A stretch of 41,623 nucleotides of DNA from Ignavibacteriota bacterium (GCA_016209795.1 JACQVI010000105.1:1-41623), one strand, 5' to 3'; shown: positions 24,979 to 33,937, counted from the first letter of the stretch. Notes: a model not told the origin generated them from the sequence alone. A program made the numbers and translations.

Positions 24979-25670
24979 GAAGCACGTAAAAACTCTTCTG
25001 CATTCTGGATATCGCGGAGATGATCCACGTCGACAATCTTCGAAAAGGGAAATGCTTCAAGTGAGTATCCTTTGTTCAAAAGATACCTTAAGAAGTTTCT
25101 TAGACGTTCGATCCCCTGTTTCACTACGGCATCCATCTCATTGAAGATCCTTGGTTGAAAAACGTAGAGCCCACCCGTAACCCATGGTGTTTGTTCAGAC
25201 TTGGAAAAGCTGTTAATGCACATTCGATCATCAACCTCAACATAAAGTGGTTTTTCATCATCAATAAAATTCGTGACAGCGAGAATAGCATCGAACGTTT
25301 GGTTTCGTTCAGCATGGTTCAGGAACTTCAAAAACTCATCCTCTGAAAAGATAGAATCGATTGTGGTAAGCAGAAACTGTCTAGTCTGCAAGTGCGGAGC
25401 TAAAGCAAACAGACTATGCATTGAGCTTGTGGTTGTCTTTACAATAAACGTTATTGGAATGTTAAACTGTTTTCCTTCAACAAACTGCTTCACAACTAGT
25501 GAATATTCATTCACGATACAAACAATCTCTGTAATGCCACCACGGATGAAGGATGTGATCAACCGCTCAATTAATGGTACGCCATTGACGGGCACCAACG
25601 GCTTATGCAGAGTAATTCCCTCCGACCGCAATCGACTACCTTCTCCTGCTGCTATGATGCCTGCCTTCAT
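24975..25670 (-). CDS. Nucleotidyltransferase, candidate CTP:inositol-1-phosphate cytidylyltransferase
   Basis: NTP-transferase of the sugar-phosphate/inositol-phosphate/phosphocholine nucleotidyltransferase group, 231 residues. Motifs are AAGEGSRL (7-14, NTP-binding loop), HKPLVPVNGVPLIERLI (22-38), the metal Asp in TTIDSIF (Asp105), VTGGLYVF (164-171) and KIVDVDHLRDIQNAEEF (211-227). The length and ending fit the CTP:inositol-1-phosphate cytidylyltransferase and LicC-like subgroup. I favour inositol phosphate as substrate because the operon also makes inositol phosphate and carries CDP-alcohol transferases. That is inference; a hexose 1-phosphate substrate is the main alternative. It is the first gene of the operon and overlaps mlaE by 4 nt. 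I saw no clear promoter in the 100 bases upstream on this strand. Confidence 0.78.
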   Translation of the reverse strand: MKAGIIAAGEGSRLRSEGITLHKPLVPVNGVPLIERLITSFIRGGITEIVCIVNEYSLVVKQFVEGKQFNIPITFIVKTTTSSMHSLFALAPHLQTRQFLLTTIDSIFSEDEFLKFLNHAERNQTFDAILAVTNFIDDEKPLYVEVDDRMCINSFSKSEQTPWVTGGLYVFQPRIFNEMDAVVKQGIERLRNFLRYLLNKGYSLEAFPFSKIVDVDHLRDIQNAEEFLRAS

Positions 25671-25785
25671 GGTAAACTACATTAGGTGTGAGTAAATAGA
25701 GTTTTCAATATTCGTTTTAAAAATATGTGAAAAGATACCAAAAATCTCAAAGATTTCCAAGCTTTTTGAAAGGAGGAAACAATGC

Positions 25786-25814
25786 TTGACATGGGCTTGA
25801 AATTTTGGTATGTT
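25786..25814 (+). promoter_or_regulatory. Predicted sigma70-type promoter
   Basis: TTGACA (25786-25791), a 17-nt spacer, then TATGTT (25809-25814). It lies about 120 nt before the VOC gene and fits the same TTGAYW-N17-TATRTT layout as the sites at 9010 and 9568. It should drive the 25936-30150 gene cluster. Confidence 0.6.
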
Positions 25815-25935
25815 TAGACAATTGCTTCCGGAACTGGAATGAAGAGGGTTTAATTTTTATTTTCACCCTGAACTAAGGAAACCATCTTCATCCAATAACT
25901 ATTCAACCACAATACAACGAAAGGACGATACCTGT

Positions 25936-26304
25936 ATGAAAAACATGATCAACTGGTTCGAAATCCCCGTCATCGATTTTGATCGGGCAAAGAAATTCTA
26001 TGAGAAAATTTTTGATGCCAAAATTGAAGTACAGGATATGATGGGGTTCAAAATGGGATTCTTCCCGTACTTCGAGGGCAAGGTGAGTGGTTCCCTCGTA
26101 AAGGGAGAAGGCTACACACCAAACATGAACGGTACACTTGTTTATCTAAACGGCAATCCTGATCTTAATACAGTTCTTAACCGTATCACCGGTGCTGGGG
26201 GAAAAGTACTGGTTCCCAAAACGCAAATCACGCCCGAGATCGGCTATTTCGCCATCTTCACAGATTGTGAAGGGAATAAAGTCGCACTGCATTCACAGCA
26301 ATAA
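25936..26304 (+). CDS. VOC (glyoxalase/bleomycin-resistance fold) protein
   Basis: Small vicinal-oxygen-chelate protein of 122 residues. The N-terminus NWFEIPVIDFDRAKKFYEKIF is the usual start of a VOC half, and the C-terminal YFAIFTDCEGNKVALHSQ is the usual end. The metal ligands are not all obvious, and the substrate is unknown; relatives are mostly annotated as glyoxalase-like proteins. An AAAGGA Shine-Dalgarno is about 12 nt upstream. It heads a plus-strand cluster, 13 nt before the DUF4199-like gene. Confidence 0.88.
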   Translation: MKNMINWFEIPVIDFDRAKKFYEKIFDAKIEVQDMMGFKMGFFPYFEGKVSGSLVKGEGYTPNMNGTLVYLNGNPDLNTVLNRITGAGGKVLVPKTQITPEIGYFAIFTDCEGNKVALHSQQ

Positions 26305-26317
26305 TTCACAAAAGAAC

Positions 26318-26818
26318 ATGCCTATGAATGTGACAACTCGTGGTGGCATCCTGATCGGTGTCCTGTGTGGGCTCTGGACGTTTGTCATGGGCTTTACAGG
26401 ATGGTACAAAGATCCAGCACTGCTGTATGCATTCTGGCTAGTGATTCCCATCCAGATTGGAGTACTGATCTGGGGACTGAGAAAAGTTACTAGTACAGGT
26501 AAACAGTACGGTGGACTTGTTGGTGCTGGCACACTCATGTCTGCGATTGGTGGAGTAATACTCATTTTTATTTCGCTCCTCTTCACGACTGTTGTTTTCC
26601 CTGAGTACTTCAATGAGCTTCGTGCAATTCAAGAAGAGATGCTGAGGAACTCTGGACAATCGGAAGCTGAAATCGCCGCTGCACTCGAAGCGTCTTCACA
26701 GACGAATACTCCAATTATACAAGCACTCTTTGGATGTATTGGTACTGTTGTGACCGGATTTCTTGCCTCGCTGATTATTGGTGCCGTTGTAAAGAAGAAG
26801 ATAATATCTCAGCCATAA
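26318..26818 (+). CDS. DUF4199-like membrane protein
   Basis: Four-helix membrane protein of 166 residues from the ATG at 26318 (another ATG at 26324 is nearly equivalent). The helices are separated by short loops. The third loop, between helices 3 and 4, is a longer soluble segment (FNELRAIQEEMLRNSGQSEA). This layout is common for DUF4199 proteins of Bacteroidota, whose function is unknown. A frame open from 26192 begins inside the VOC gene and is not a credible start. It is 13 nt after the VOC stop. Confidence 0.68.
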   Translation: MPMNVTTRGGILIGVLCGLWTFVMGFTGWYKDPALLYAFWLVIPIQIGVLIWGLRKVTSTGKQYGGLVGAGTLMSAIGGVILIFISLLFTTVVFPEYFNELRAIQEEMLRNSGQSEAEIAAALEASSQTNTPIIQALFGCIGTVVTGFLASLIIGAVVKKKIISQP

Positions 26819-26884
26819 TGTATCAACTTCCAGGACGATTCAACGTAGTAAATGTAATTCTCTGACTTTATCAAGGAGATATAT

Positions 26885-27481
26885 ATGCTTACAAGTAAAC
26901 TTCTCATCGCATCCCTCCTCGGAGGAGCTGTGCTGTTCATCTGGGGTGCGCTCTCGCACATGGTGCTTGGCTTGGGTGAGGCAAGCATCAAGCCGATTCC
27001 AAATGAAAGAGCAGTACTCACAGCTATGCAAGACAACATTCGAGAACCGGGATTTTATTTCTTTCCTGGCATGGAAAGCTCACCTAATATGACTAAAGAA
27101 GATCAAGAGGCTGCCATGAAGCGCTGGGAAGAAAAATACAGTGTGGGTCCGTATGGAATTCTTATCTATCATCCCGATGGGACACAACCCCTCTCACCCA
27201 AGCAATTACTCATTGAACTTCTCTCTGATATCCTCGCAGCATTCTTAGCCGCTTTTCTCTTAGCGAGAGCATTGGGAGGACTCAGTGGCTTCGGTGGGCG
27301 CGTTCTCTTTGTGACGCTGCTTGGCTTGTTCGCATGGATGGCTATTGAAATCGCTTACTGGAATTGGTACGGGTTTCCGTTTGGCTATGCATTCTCTTCG
27401 CTCATTGATCAAATCGTTGGCTTTTTCCTGGTAGGACTTGTGCTTGCTACGATGATCAAGAAGGCGCAGCCGGTAAGTTAA
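26885..27481 (+). CDS. Membrane protein of unknown function
   Basis: 198-residue protein with one N-terminal helix (LIASLLGGAVLFIWGALSHM) and three C-terminal helices. Between them is a soluble stretch of about 75 residues containing REPGFYFFPGM and GPYGILIYHPDG. The WGALSHM motif in helix one recurs in uncharacterised Bacteroidota membrane proteins, but I cannot name the family. It has the strongest Shine-Dalgarno in the cluster, AAGGAGATATATATG. The 66 nt before it hold no other feature I can support. Confidence 0.7.
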   Translation: MLTSKLLIASLLGGAVLFIWGALSHMVLGLGEASIKPIPNERAVLTAMQDNIREPGFYFFPGMESSPNMTKEDQEAAMKRWEEKYSVGPYGILIYHPDGTQPLSPKQLLIELLSDILAAFLAAFLLARALGGLSGFGGRVLFVTLLGLFAWMAIEIAYWNWYGFPFGYAFSSLIDQIVGFFLVGLVLATMIKKAQPVS

Positions 27482-27498
27482 TTCGTTCTGACTACTTT

Positions 27499-27584
27499 GT
27501 CCCAATGGTATAGAGATACTACTGCATTAGTAGGGGGAAGAAATTTTTCTTCTTTACGAGGAAGATGTCCCAAAGGGATAGAGA
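27499..27584 (+). repeat. Spaced direct repeat
   Basis: GTCCCAATGGTATAGAGA (27499-27516) and GTCCCAAAGGGATAGAGA (27567-27584) match at 16 of 18 positions, 68 nt apart. The interval includes TTTTTCTTCTTTACGAGGA. It lies between the membrane-protein gene and the DUF1579-like gene. The reading frame is open through it and would give a spurious LRGRCPKGIER leader. Its function is unknown. Confidence 0.5.
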
Positions 27585-27613
27585 GGGCAAAACCGAAACA
27601 ACAAGGAAAAGAT

Positions 27614-28483
27614 ATGACTAAAGTAATTGTCATGGCATTGTCGTTATTTCTAACAATCGTTTTCTCTTCTTCCCAAGAAAAGAAAGAAACTTCCCTATCC
27701 ATGCGAAAACCAACATTCAATCCAGAGCTGGCGAGACTATCATTTCTCGCTGGGGAGTTCGCTACTGAAGGAAAGATTCACGAAACACCAATGATGAAAG
27801 GTGGTTCCACACAAGGTAAGTCTAAAGGATACTGGAGTTTGGACTCGTTATACCTAATGATTGACGAGGAGAATGAAATGGGAGCAATGGGAATGTTCCG
27901 CGGTCACAGCATATTAACCTACGATGCGAGAGAAAAAAAATATAGAATGTGGCACTACAATAATTTTGGAGACACACCCTATTATGAAGGCGATTTTACT
28001 GGTGATACTCTCTCGATGATAACTGAGATCAACAGTCCCGAGGGTTCGTTTAAGCAGAAAATATCATGGTATCTCGAAGGGAAGAAAATATACTTCCAGG
28101 TGATGAACTACATGGAAGGGGGTTACACGCCGGTGTTTGAGGAAACGGCGACACCAGAGATTATTAAATCTAACATCATTAATATTGGAAATGCGATTCC
28201 TGTATTCATTAAAGAATTTCATCGAGAAGTCAAAGTCAGCTATGAGGCAAAAAAACTACTTATGAATTGGCTAAGTGAAGAAACTGATTTTAACCCTCAG
28301 AATAACAAAGTAGAAGCAATTGATGAATATCCTACTCATTTTAATTTACGATTAACCACATCGATAAGAATTGAAGGACGAACATCTGGAGTACTAGGAT
28401 ACAGCATTTACAAAATTTCAAAGGATGGCAAACTATACGGATATTGCTTTTCAAAATGGTTACATGAATCCAGACATTTATAG
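27614..28483 (+). CDS. Exported protein, DUF1579-like with extra C-terminal region
   Basis: 289-residue protein from the ATG at 27614 (AAGGAAAAG upstream). The N-terminus is a signal peptide (KVIVMALSLFLTIVFSSS). Residues ~30-170 resemble DUF1579: ARLSFLAGEFATEGKIHE, SKGYWSLDSLYLMI and YDAREKKYRMWHYN. The last ~110 residues (from about GNAIPVFIKEF) are not explained by that family and may be a second domain. Starting at 27497 would include an intergenic repeat and is rejected. The function is unknown. Confidence 0.65.
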   Translation: MTKVIVMALSLFLTIVFSSSQEKKETSLSMRKPTFNPELARLSFLAGEFATEGKIHETPMMKGGSTQGKSKGYWSLDSLYLMIDEENEMGAMGMFRGHSILTYDAREKKYRMWHYNNFGDTPYYEGDFTGDTLSMITEINSPEGSFKQKISWYLEGKKIYFQVMNYMEGGYTPVFEETATPEIIKSNIINIGNAIPVFIKEFHREVKVSYEAKKLLMNWLSEETDFNPQNNKVEAIDEYPTHFNLRLTTSIRIEGRTSGVLGYSIYKISKDGKLYGYCFSKWLHESRHL

Positions 28484-28487
28484 ATAT

Positions 28488-29009
28488 ATGGCGAAGCAAA
28501 CTAAATGGATTGATCGTACATTCGACTTTAACTTCCCCCTTGGTGTTTTCCCTTGCATACTTGAACGCTTACGAGGAACACCTGCACGTGTGGAAGAACT
28601 TGTACGTTCATTCCAACCTGGTATCTTGATTAAACGAGTTAGTAACAGCTGGTCGATACAAGAACACGTCGGTCATCTCCTTGATCTGGATACACTGCAT
28701 GACGGGCGGATAGACGATTATCTTGCTGGGGCAACAACACTTCGTCCTGCAGATATTACGAACAAGAAGACATGGGAAGCAAATCATAACGCCCAATCGA
28801 TCGAGGAAATTTTGAAATCATTTCGTTTAGTACGAATGCATGTTGTTCATCGCCTTGAAGCACTCGATGAAGAAACACTGTCACGAACAGCCATTCATCC
28901 ACGCTTACAACAGCCTATGCGTGTGCTGGACATGGCATACTTCGTCGCTGAGCACGACGACCACCACATTGCACGTATGACACAATTAGCAAACATCCTA
29001 AAGGATTGA
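28488..29009 (+). CDS. DinB-like four-helix protein
   Basis: 173-residue protein of the DinB/YfiT superfamily, whose members include metal-dependent thiol transferases and hydrolases. The metal-site pattern is SIQEHVGHL (His) and AEHDDHHIARM (two further His). Residues ~20-40 include FPCILERLRGTPARVEELV, a common N-terminal helix in this group. The ATG at 28488 lies 4 nt after the previous stop. In-frame ATGs at 28425 and 28464 would overlap the preceding gene and do not match the family N-terminus. It precedes the FG-GAP gene by 4 nt. Confidence 0.85.
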   Translation: MAKQTKWIDRTFDFNFPLGVFPCILERLRGTPARVEELVRSFQPGILIKRVSNSWSIQEHVGHLLDLDTLHDGRIDDYLAGATTLRPADITNKKTWEANHNAQSIEEILKSFRLVRMHVVHRLEALDEETLSRTAIHPRLQQPMRVLDMAYFVAEHDDHHIARMTQLANILKD

Positions 29010-29013
29010 ATTC

Positions 29014-30150
29014 ATGAAATTAATTATCCTTATCGCTCTTACAATTTCAAGTTTTCACACATACGCCCAGCGACTGGCATTTACACCCGCACCGGGTTCA
29101 CCGTTCGGAGTAGGCACAAGACCTGTGGATGTTGCCATAGGAGATTTAAATGGTGATAGGAAGCTCGATATTGTCACCGCCAATTCCACGAGCGGTGATC
29201 TCACTTTACTCTTTGGTGATGGAAAAGGCGGCTTCACTCGCAGTTCAGATACATCGCTCATCATTGGACCAACGGCACACCTTGTCACGATCGCCGACGT
29301 CAACAACGACGGTAAATCGGACCTCATTGCCACTCAGCATGACACGTACAACGTGGCTGTGTTGCTTGGCACCAGTAATGGGAAATTCACACCCGCATCT
29401 GGTTCTCCGTTCCAATACCTTAAAGCTTCTAAACCGCATAACCATGGTCTTGTCCTCTGTGATGTCAATAATGATGCAAACCTCGACATCTTGACAAGTA
29501 ATCATGGCAACAACAGCATTTCAGTGCTCTTGGGGAATAGGAAAGGTGTATTCATTGCTGCCCCAGGCTCGCCGTTTAGCGTAGGAAGAGGACCCTACCC
29601 ACTTGCCGTTGGTCATCTCGATGGAGATGGCAACTTCGACATTGCTATACCGAATCTTATGGGCAACAGTGTATCCGTTTTATTTGGGGATGGAAAAGGT
29701 GGCTTTACATCTTCAAAAGGCTCGCCATACCCGGTGAAACCTCGACCCTACAACTCCGTTATCGGTGATATCAACGCCGATGATAAATCCGACATCATCA
29801 CCTCACATGATGATATGACAAAACTTACCATTCTTTTAAATGACGGTAAGGGTGGGTTCGAGGCTGCTCCAAACTCACCGCTCGACGTTGGGCATCGTGC
29901 ATACAAAATTATCGTCATCGATATCAATAATGATGACCGGATGGATTTAGTGATGTGTGCATACCCACGCTATGTCGTTATCATGATGGGAAACGGTAAA
30001 GGTGGATTTTCACAAGCTGTTGGCTCTCCCTTCGAAGTCGGACGAGATCCCAACGGTATTGCTGTCGACGATCTCAACAACGATGGGAAATTAGACATTG
30101 TTACTTCAAACATGGGAGATAATACAGTAACAGTTATGATGAGGAAGTGA
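29014..30150 (+). CDS. Exported FG-GAP/VCBS beta-propeller protein
   Basis: 378-residue secreted protein with a signal peptide ending near HTYAQ. The rest is about seven tandem blades of ~50 residues. Each has a calcium-type loop such as DLNGDRKLDIVTAN, DVNNDGKSDLIATQ or DINNDDRMDLVMCA, followed by a variant of LFGDGKGGF and GSPF. The repeat number fits a seven-bladed FG-GAP/VCBS propeller of the integrin-alpha type. The likely role is binding at the cell surface or a structural one, but no partner is indicated. A bidirectional hairpin terminator follows at 30204. Confidence 0.92.
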   Translation: MKLIILIALTISSFHTYAQRLAFTPAPGSPFGVGTRPVDVAIGDLNGDRKLDIVTANSTSGDLTLLFGDGKGGFTRSSDTSLIIGPTAHLVTIADVNNDGKSDLIATQHDTYNVAVLLGTSNGKFTPASGSPFQYLKASKPHNHGLVLCDVNNDANLDILTSNHGNNSISVLLGNRKGVFIAAPGSPFSVGRGPYPLAVGHLDGDGNFDIAIPNLMGNSVSVLFGDGKGGFTSSKGSPYPVKPRPYNSVIGDINADDKSDIITSHDDMTKLTILLNDGKGGFEAAPNSPLDVGHRAYKIIVIDINNDDRMDLVMCAYPRYVVIMMGNGKGGFSQAVGSPFEVGRDPNGIAVDDLNNDGKLDIVTSNMGDNTVTVMMRK

Positions 30151-30203
30151 GCACCGCTGATTCTCGAGGCAGGACACCTCTCAAGAGTGCTTAAAACAAC
30201 AAA

Positions 30204-30235
30204 CCCCGCCCATTTCTAAGCGGGGACTTTTCTTT
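30204..30235. terminator. Bidirectional intrinsic terminator
   Basis: CCCCGC (30204-30209) pairs with GCGGGG (30220-30225) around a 10-nt loop. A T-rich ACTTTTCTTT follows on the plus strand, and the minus-strand copy is followed by TTTGTTGTTTT. It sits between the convergent FG-GAP gene and the DUF4340-LysM gene. Confidence 0.8.
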
Positions 30236-30254
30236 GGTTAATAGTAGCTCCGTT

Positions 30255-31598
30255 TTACTTCCTGACGTAAATATAGAGCTCTTGACCAGGACGCACAGCA
30301 ATGGATTTGAGGAGATTCCATTTCATAACCTGCTCCACAGAAACATTATATTTCTGCGCGATACTGGTCATGGTTTCGCCGCGCTGGACGGTATGGACAG
30401 TAAGTTCTCCTTCGTCGTCAGAGGATGAGGTCTCAGTTTGGGTTCTTGCGCCTCTTTGGCCGGTTGGGGGAGGCGGTGGCACTTGAGTCCTTTGAGACTC
30501 TTGTTGCTGTGTTCTTCTTGTGGTGCGTTGTTGTCGTGGTGGCTGCGACACCGGCTGATCAGAAGCGGCAGGTTTCGGTGACTCTTTTCTTTCAGTAACG
30601 CGTGGCTGCGGAGGTACTTGCTCTTTTTCAGTTCGTACTATTTCTTCTTGGGTTGTAGGTAGCGGTTTTTCTTTTTGCACTGAAGCTACGTGCGTTACTT
30701 TTGAAAGACTGCCGGTTTGTTCAAGAGGTTTCAGTAATTGCTGAGCTGCATATTTCCCAATCACAAACAGTTGTGGGGTTGTTGATGCCTGAACATAGTA
30801 CCTTGATGAGTCCGGAAGCGACGGATATAAGTTCAACCGCAGTTGTTCATTTCCTTTAATGTCAACGGTAATTGGTAGAGAGGGAAATTTCATCGCAGTA
30901 TCAATGAAATCATCAGCTCTCAAGTTATTGAGCGAGGTTAGCAGCGGATTGATGGTGCTCAATTCGATTTCCTTCTCTCCTATTTTCCATACTGTCGTAT
31001 CCCGCTGGAGTACATATTGCTTGCTTCCATGCGTATACGTAACCATCTTGATGGAATCCGAGACTGTTGAGAAGATTGTTTTATCTCGCCAGTCTTTCAC
31101 TTCTCGATTGAGCGTCCATGAATCAATTCCTTCACCAAGATAAACATTTTTCTCGTCTGGAAGCCTAAAGTAAACCTCTGAGAATGATGGTCCCATTTTC
31201 CCGACAATCAAACTTGTCGTTTTGCCCGATCGTTCCGTGAGGATAAGTTTAGTACCTGTTGTATCGACTTGAAAAATGCTTTGCTTTTCAGGATTTGACG
31301 AAATGAGGCTGCCAACTTTAAACTTCTTCATTCCACTGATAATTTGCTTTACAGGATTCGGGTCAGCAATGACGTGGATTGGCGAGGTGATTGTCCACTT
31401 GCCTCCAATGTTTTCAATCGTGAGGGACTTTGCTTTCTGATGAATTTCAAGTTTGACGACGGAAGCAGAATCGATAGCAAATGAAACTTGAGGAACATCA
31501 TCGCTTCTTTGCCGCTCTTCTTCGGAAGGTAAGATAAAATAGGTGATTGCCCCCAGAATAAGAAGTAATCCTATGAGTATGACTGTAGAACGATTCAT
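30255..31598 (-). CDS. DUF4340-domain protein with C-terminal LysM
   Basis: 447-residue protein from the ATG at 31598. It has one N-terminal membrane helix (VILIGLLLILGAITYFI). The DUF4340 domain follows (~35-290, e.g. SLTIENIGGKWTITSPI and VYLGEGIDSWTLNREV). A long Pro/Gln/Arg-rich linker (~300-395) comes next. The end is a LysM domain (HTVQRGETMTSIAQKYNVS, then RPGQELYIYV). LysM binds N-acetylglucosamine polymers such as peptidoglycan. DUF4340 proteins usually accompany Gld-type ABC exporters, as here, but the LysM fusion is one I do not know as usual. A longer frame from 31676 overlaps the upstream gene and has no support. It is 19 nt after the GldG-like gene. Confidence 0.86.
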   Translation of the reverse strand: MNRSTVILIGLLLILGAITYFILPSEEERQRSDDVPQVSFAIDSASVVKLEIHQKAKSLTIENIGGKWTITSPIHVIADPNPVKQIISGMKKFKVGSLISSNPEKQSIFQVDTTGTKLILTERSGKTTSLIVGKMGPSFSEVYFRLPDEKNVYLGEGIDSWTLNREVKDWRDKTIFSTVSDSIKMVTYTHGSKQYVLQRDTTVWKIGEKEIELSTINPLLTSLNNLRADDFIDTAMKFPSLPITVDIKGNEQLRLNLYPSLPDSSRYYVQASTTPQLFVIGKYAAQQLLKPLEQTGSLSKVTHVASVQKEKPLPTTQEEIVRTEKEQVPPQPRVTERKESPKPAASDQPVSQPPRQQRTTRRTQQQESQRTQVPPPPPTGQRGARTQTETSSSDDEGELTVHTVQRGETMTSIAQKYNVSVEQVMKWNLLKSIAVRPGQELYIYVRK

Positions 31599-31617
31599 TC
31601 CACACCGCCCTCCGTTC

Positions 31618-33204
31618 CTACAATCCCTTTGTTTCAAGTCGTTTGCGCATTGCAGCACGCCACCGCCAACGCGCAATACCTACCAGTACGACCAGAAGTG
31701 GTGGAATTGTAAGATTAACTCCTTTAATCCATGCTCTTGTTCCCTCTGCAACTTCATCGAGTGGTTTACTCTCACTATCTCGCACTCGGATTGATGCGAG
31801 ACCGATATCATCTGCAAGCCAGTCCACTACATTGCTTGCGAACAAGAAATTATCTTTGTTTCCGCCTGAGTATTCATTCTGGAAAAAATCGCCATCTCCA
31901 ACAACCACAATCTTCGATAAGTTACCTGTGAACAACCTGTTCGTTGTGTCAATCGACGATTGAACTGTCAGATCAAGGGCAATCGGCTTGTTGCTAAAAG
32001 CGCTTGGAAACGCTCCTTCAATTGCGACAGCGAGCGGTATCCCTGATTCTTTAAACATATCTGGCGTTACAGGTGCTGTCGGATTGATAAGAAAGAAGTT
32101 CTCCTGTCTACCGCTCTTTGTTGAAGACTTCACGAGGACGTGTGGGACTAAGCCCTTCGCTTTAGCAAGACTCGTGTCAATAGAACTAGCGAAGAAAAAG
32201 ATAACTGAACCTAATCCTCTCGTAATAGGGTTCGTTTTATCGAATTCGGCCGTCCTTGGCAAATAGTAGAATGGGACTTGATTCTGGATAATCATGAAAC
32301 CAGCCTGCTGACCGATCGTTACATACGCACAATTAACATCGCGGACGAGATCGTCGTTGACGCGGACTCCATAGCTTTCGAGCATATCATCGATCTCGAG
32401 ATTGAGTGTCTTTCCCATCTGATTCTGTAAGGTAGCACTGACTTTATTCAGAAGGAATGCTACTTTACCACCCCTCATCAAATACTGATCGATGAGAAAT
32501 TTTTCCCAATTCTTAAACGGTTGTGATGGTGCAACAATCAGAAGTACTGCGATGTCAGAAGGAATTGCTTTCCCTCCCGAGAGATCGACAGTCGTGACCA
32601 GATATTGCTTTGTCAGCATTTCCTGCAATCTGCTCATCTGCTGCAGCGAAGGCTCGCCATGACCGGTCAGGAAACCGATCTTCTTCAATTCCTTCGTAGT
32701 CAATTTCTTCAGAGCAGAACTAATTTCGTATTCGAGGTTAGAGGTAGACTGGACAACTGGAACTCGTTCCTGCTTATCACCATAGAGAAAAACCAACCCC
32801 ATGTATGCTTTTTCAATTTGGAGTTTGTCCTCTTTTAGAACTTGAACCTGAACTGGCGGAATACCGTAGCGTTGTGCCTCTTGCTCAATTTCTTCTTTCT
32901 TACCGGGATCAATGAACTCATATTGGAAATTACCGCCGGCATAGGCACGATATTCATCTAACTGATCTTGCAAATAACGACGGTTGTTATTGTATGGCGC
33001 CGGAAGATCGCTGGTAAAGTATGCTTTGACAAGAAACTTGTCGTCAAGCGACTTGACCAGATTTTTGCTTGCACCCGAAAGAGTATAAATCTTGTCTGAG
33101 GTCAAATCGACACGGCTGAAAAATTGCACGGCGATGATGTTCACCAGAACGATAATCGCAAAAATAAGAAGAGTACGAACGATAGTCTGTCGTTGTTGGT
33201 TCAT
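31618..33204 (-). CDS. GldG-family ABC transporter auxiliary protein
   Basis: 528-residue protein with an N-terminal helix (about 9-28) and a C-terminal helix (near 500-520). A large periplasmic part lies between. Features of the GldG/DUF4350 group are RVDLTSDKIYTLS after the first helix, EYEISSALKKLT, KKIGFLTGHGEPSL and KVAFLLNKV. The C-terminal region has VVVGDGDFF, DNFLFASNVVDWLADD and a tail rich in Arg. These proteins form part of Gld-type ABC systems, linked in Bacteroidota to gliding or to an unknown export process. Gliding itself is not implied here. It is 16 nt after the permease gene. Confidence 0.88.
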   Translation of the reverse strand: MNQQRQTIVRTLLIFAIIVLVNIIAVQFFSRVDLTSDKIYTLSGASKNLVKSLDDKFLVKAYFTSDLPAPYNNNRRYLQDQLDEYRAYAGGNFQYEFIDPGKKEEIEQEAQRYGIPPVQVQVLKEDKLQIEKAYMGLVFLYGDKQERVPVVQSTSNLEYEISSALKKLTTKELKKIGFLTGHGEPSLQQMSRLQEMLTKQYLVTTVDLSGGKAIPSDIAVLLIVAPSQPFKNWEKFLIDQYLMRGGKVAFLLNKVSATLQNQMGKTLNLEIDDMLESYGVRVNDDLVRDVNCAYVTIGQQAGFMIIQNQVPFYYLPRTAEFDKTNPITRGLGSVIFFFASSIDTSLAKAKGLVPHVLVKSSTKSGRQENFFLINPTAPVTPDMFKESGIPLAVAIEGAFPSAFSNKPIALDLTVQSSIDTTNRLFTGNLSKIVVVGDGDFFQNEYSGGNKDNFLFASNVVDWLADDIGLASIRVRDSESKPLDEVAEGTRAWIKGVNLTIPPLLVVLVGIARWRWRAAMRKRLETKGL

Positions 33205-33220
33205 GTGATCAGCCTCCTCT

Positions 33221-33937
33221 TTAGACCCACCGTCTTTTCTGAAGAACGATCGTTCCCATGAACAGCGCGAACCCTACTGCTGATATGTAGTAAATCATAT
33301 CGCGTGAATCGATAACGCCACGTGCAATATTAGAAAAATGATAATCAACACTGATATACTCAAACGTTGAAGCCAAATTTCCAGGAAGATAGAATAGAAT
33401 TTTATCAATCATGAAAAGTGTAAACACAATCAGGAAACTTACGATAAAGGCGACAACCTGATTCTCCGTCATGGAAGACCCAAATACACTGATCGCAAGG
33501 AACACAGCTCCGACGAACATCAGCCCCAGATAACCACCAATAATCGGACCAAGGTCAAGCTCTCCGAGAAGCGCTACCGTACCGTAATAACACAGTGTTG
33601 GTAACAGCGTAAAGAAAAAGAGAACCCATGCAGCAAGGAATTTTCCGATAATGATCTCAGATTCTTTGACTGGTTTGGTCATCAAAAGCTCAAGTGTGCC
33701 AGTTTTTTTCTCCTCGGAGATCAATCTCATCGTAATTGCTGGAGCGAAGAAGAGGAGTAAGAACGGCGTCATCTCAAAAACAGTACGCAGCGACGAGATG
33801 TTCGCAATGAAGAGATTGCTTGTGAAGAACCATCCTAAAATAACAAGGAACACAACGATCACGATATACGCTACTGGTGAATTAAAAAACGAGCGGAGCT
33901 CCTTCACAAAGATATATCTGATATTGGCAAGGCTCAT
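33221..33937 (-). CDS. ABC-2-type permease (GldF-like)
   Basis: 238-residue membrane permease with six predicted helices. The N-terminus IRYIFVKELRSFFNSPVAYI is the usual ABC-2/GldF beginning. PAITMRLISEEKKTGTLELL is the coupling region that meets the ATPase, followed by TKPVKESEIIIGKFLAAWV. The helix bundle continues to about MGTIVLQKRRW. The ATG at 33937 overlaps the ATPase stop as ATGA. It acts with the ATPase at 33934-34887 and the GldG-like protein at 31618-33204. The substrate is unknown. Confidence 0.93.
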   Translation of the reverse strand: MSLANIRYIFVKELRSFFNSPVAYIVIVVFLVILGWFFTSNLFIANISSLRTVFEMTPFLLLFFAPAITMRLISEEKKTGTLELLMTKPVKESEIIIGKFLAAWVLFFFTLLPTLCYYGTVALLGELDLGPIIGGYLGLMFVGAVFLAISVFGSSMTENQVVAFIVSFLIVFTLFMIDKILFYLPGNLASTFEYISVDYHFSNIARGVIDSRDMIYYISAVGFALFMGTIVLQKRRWV

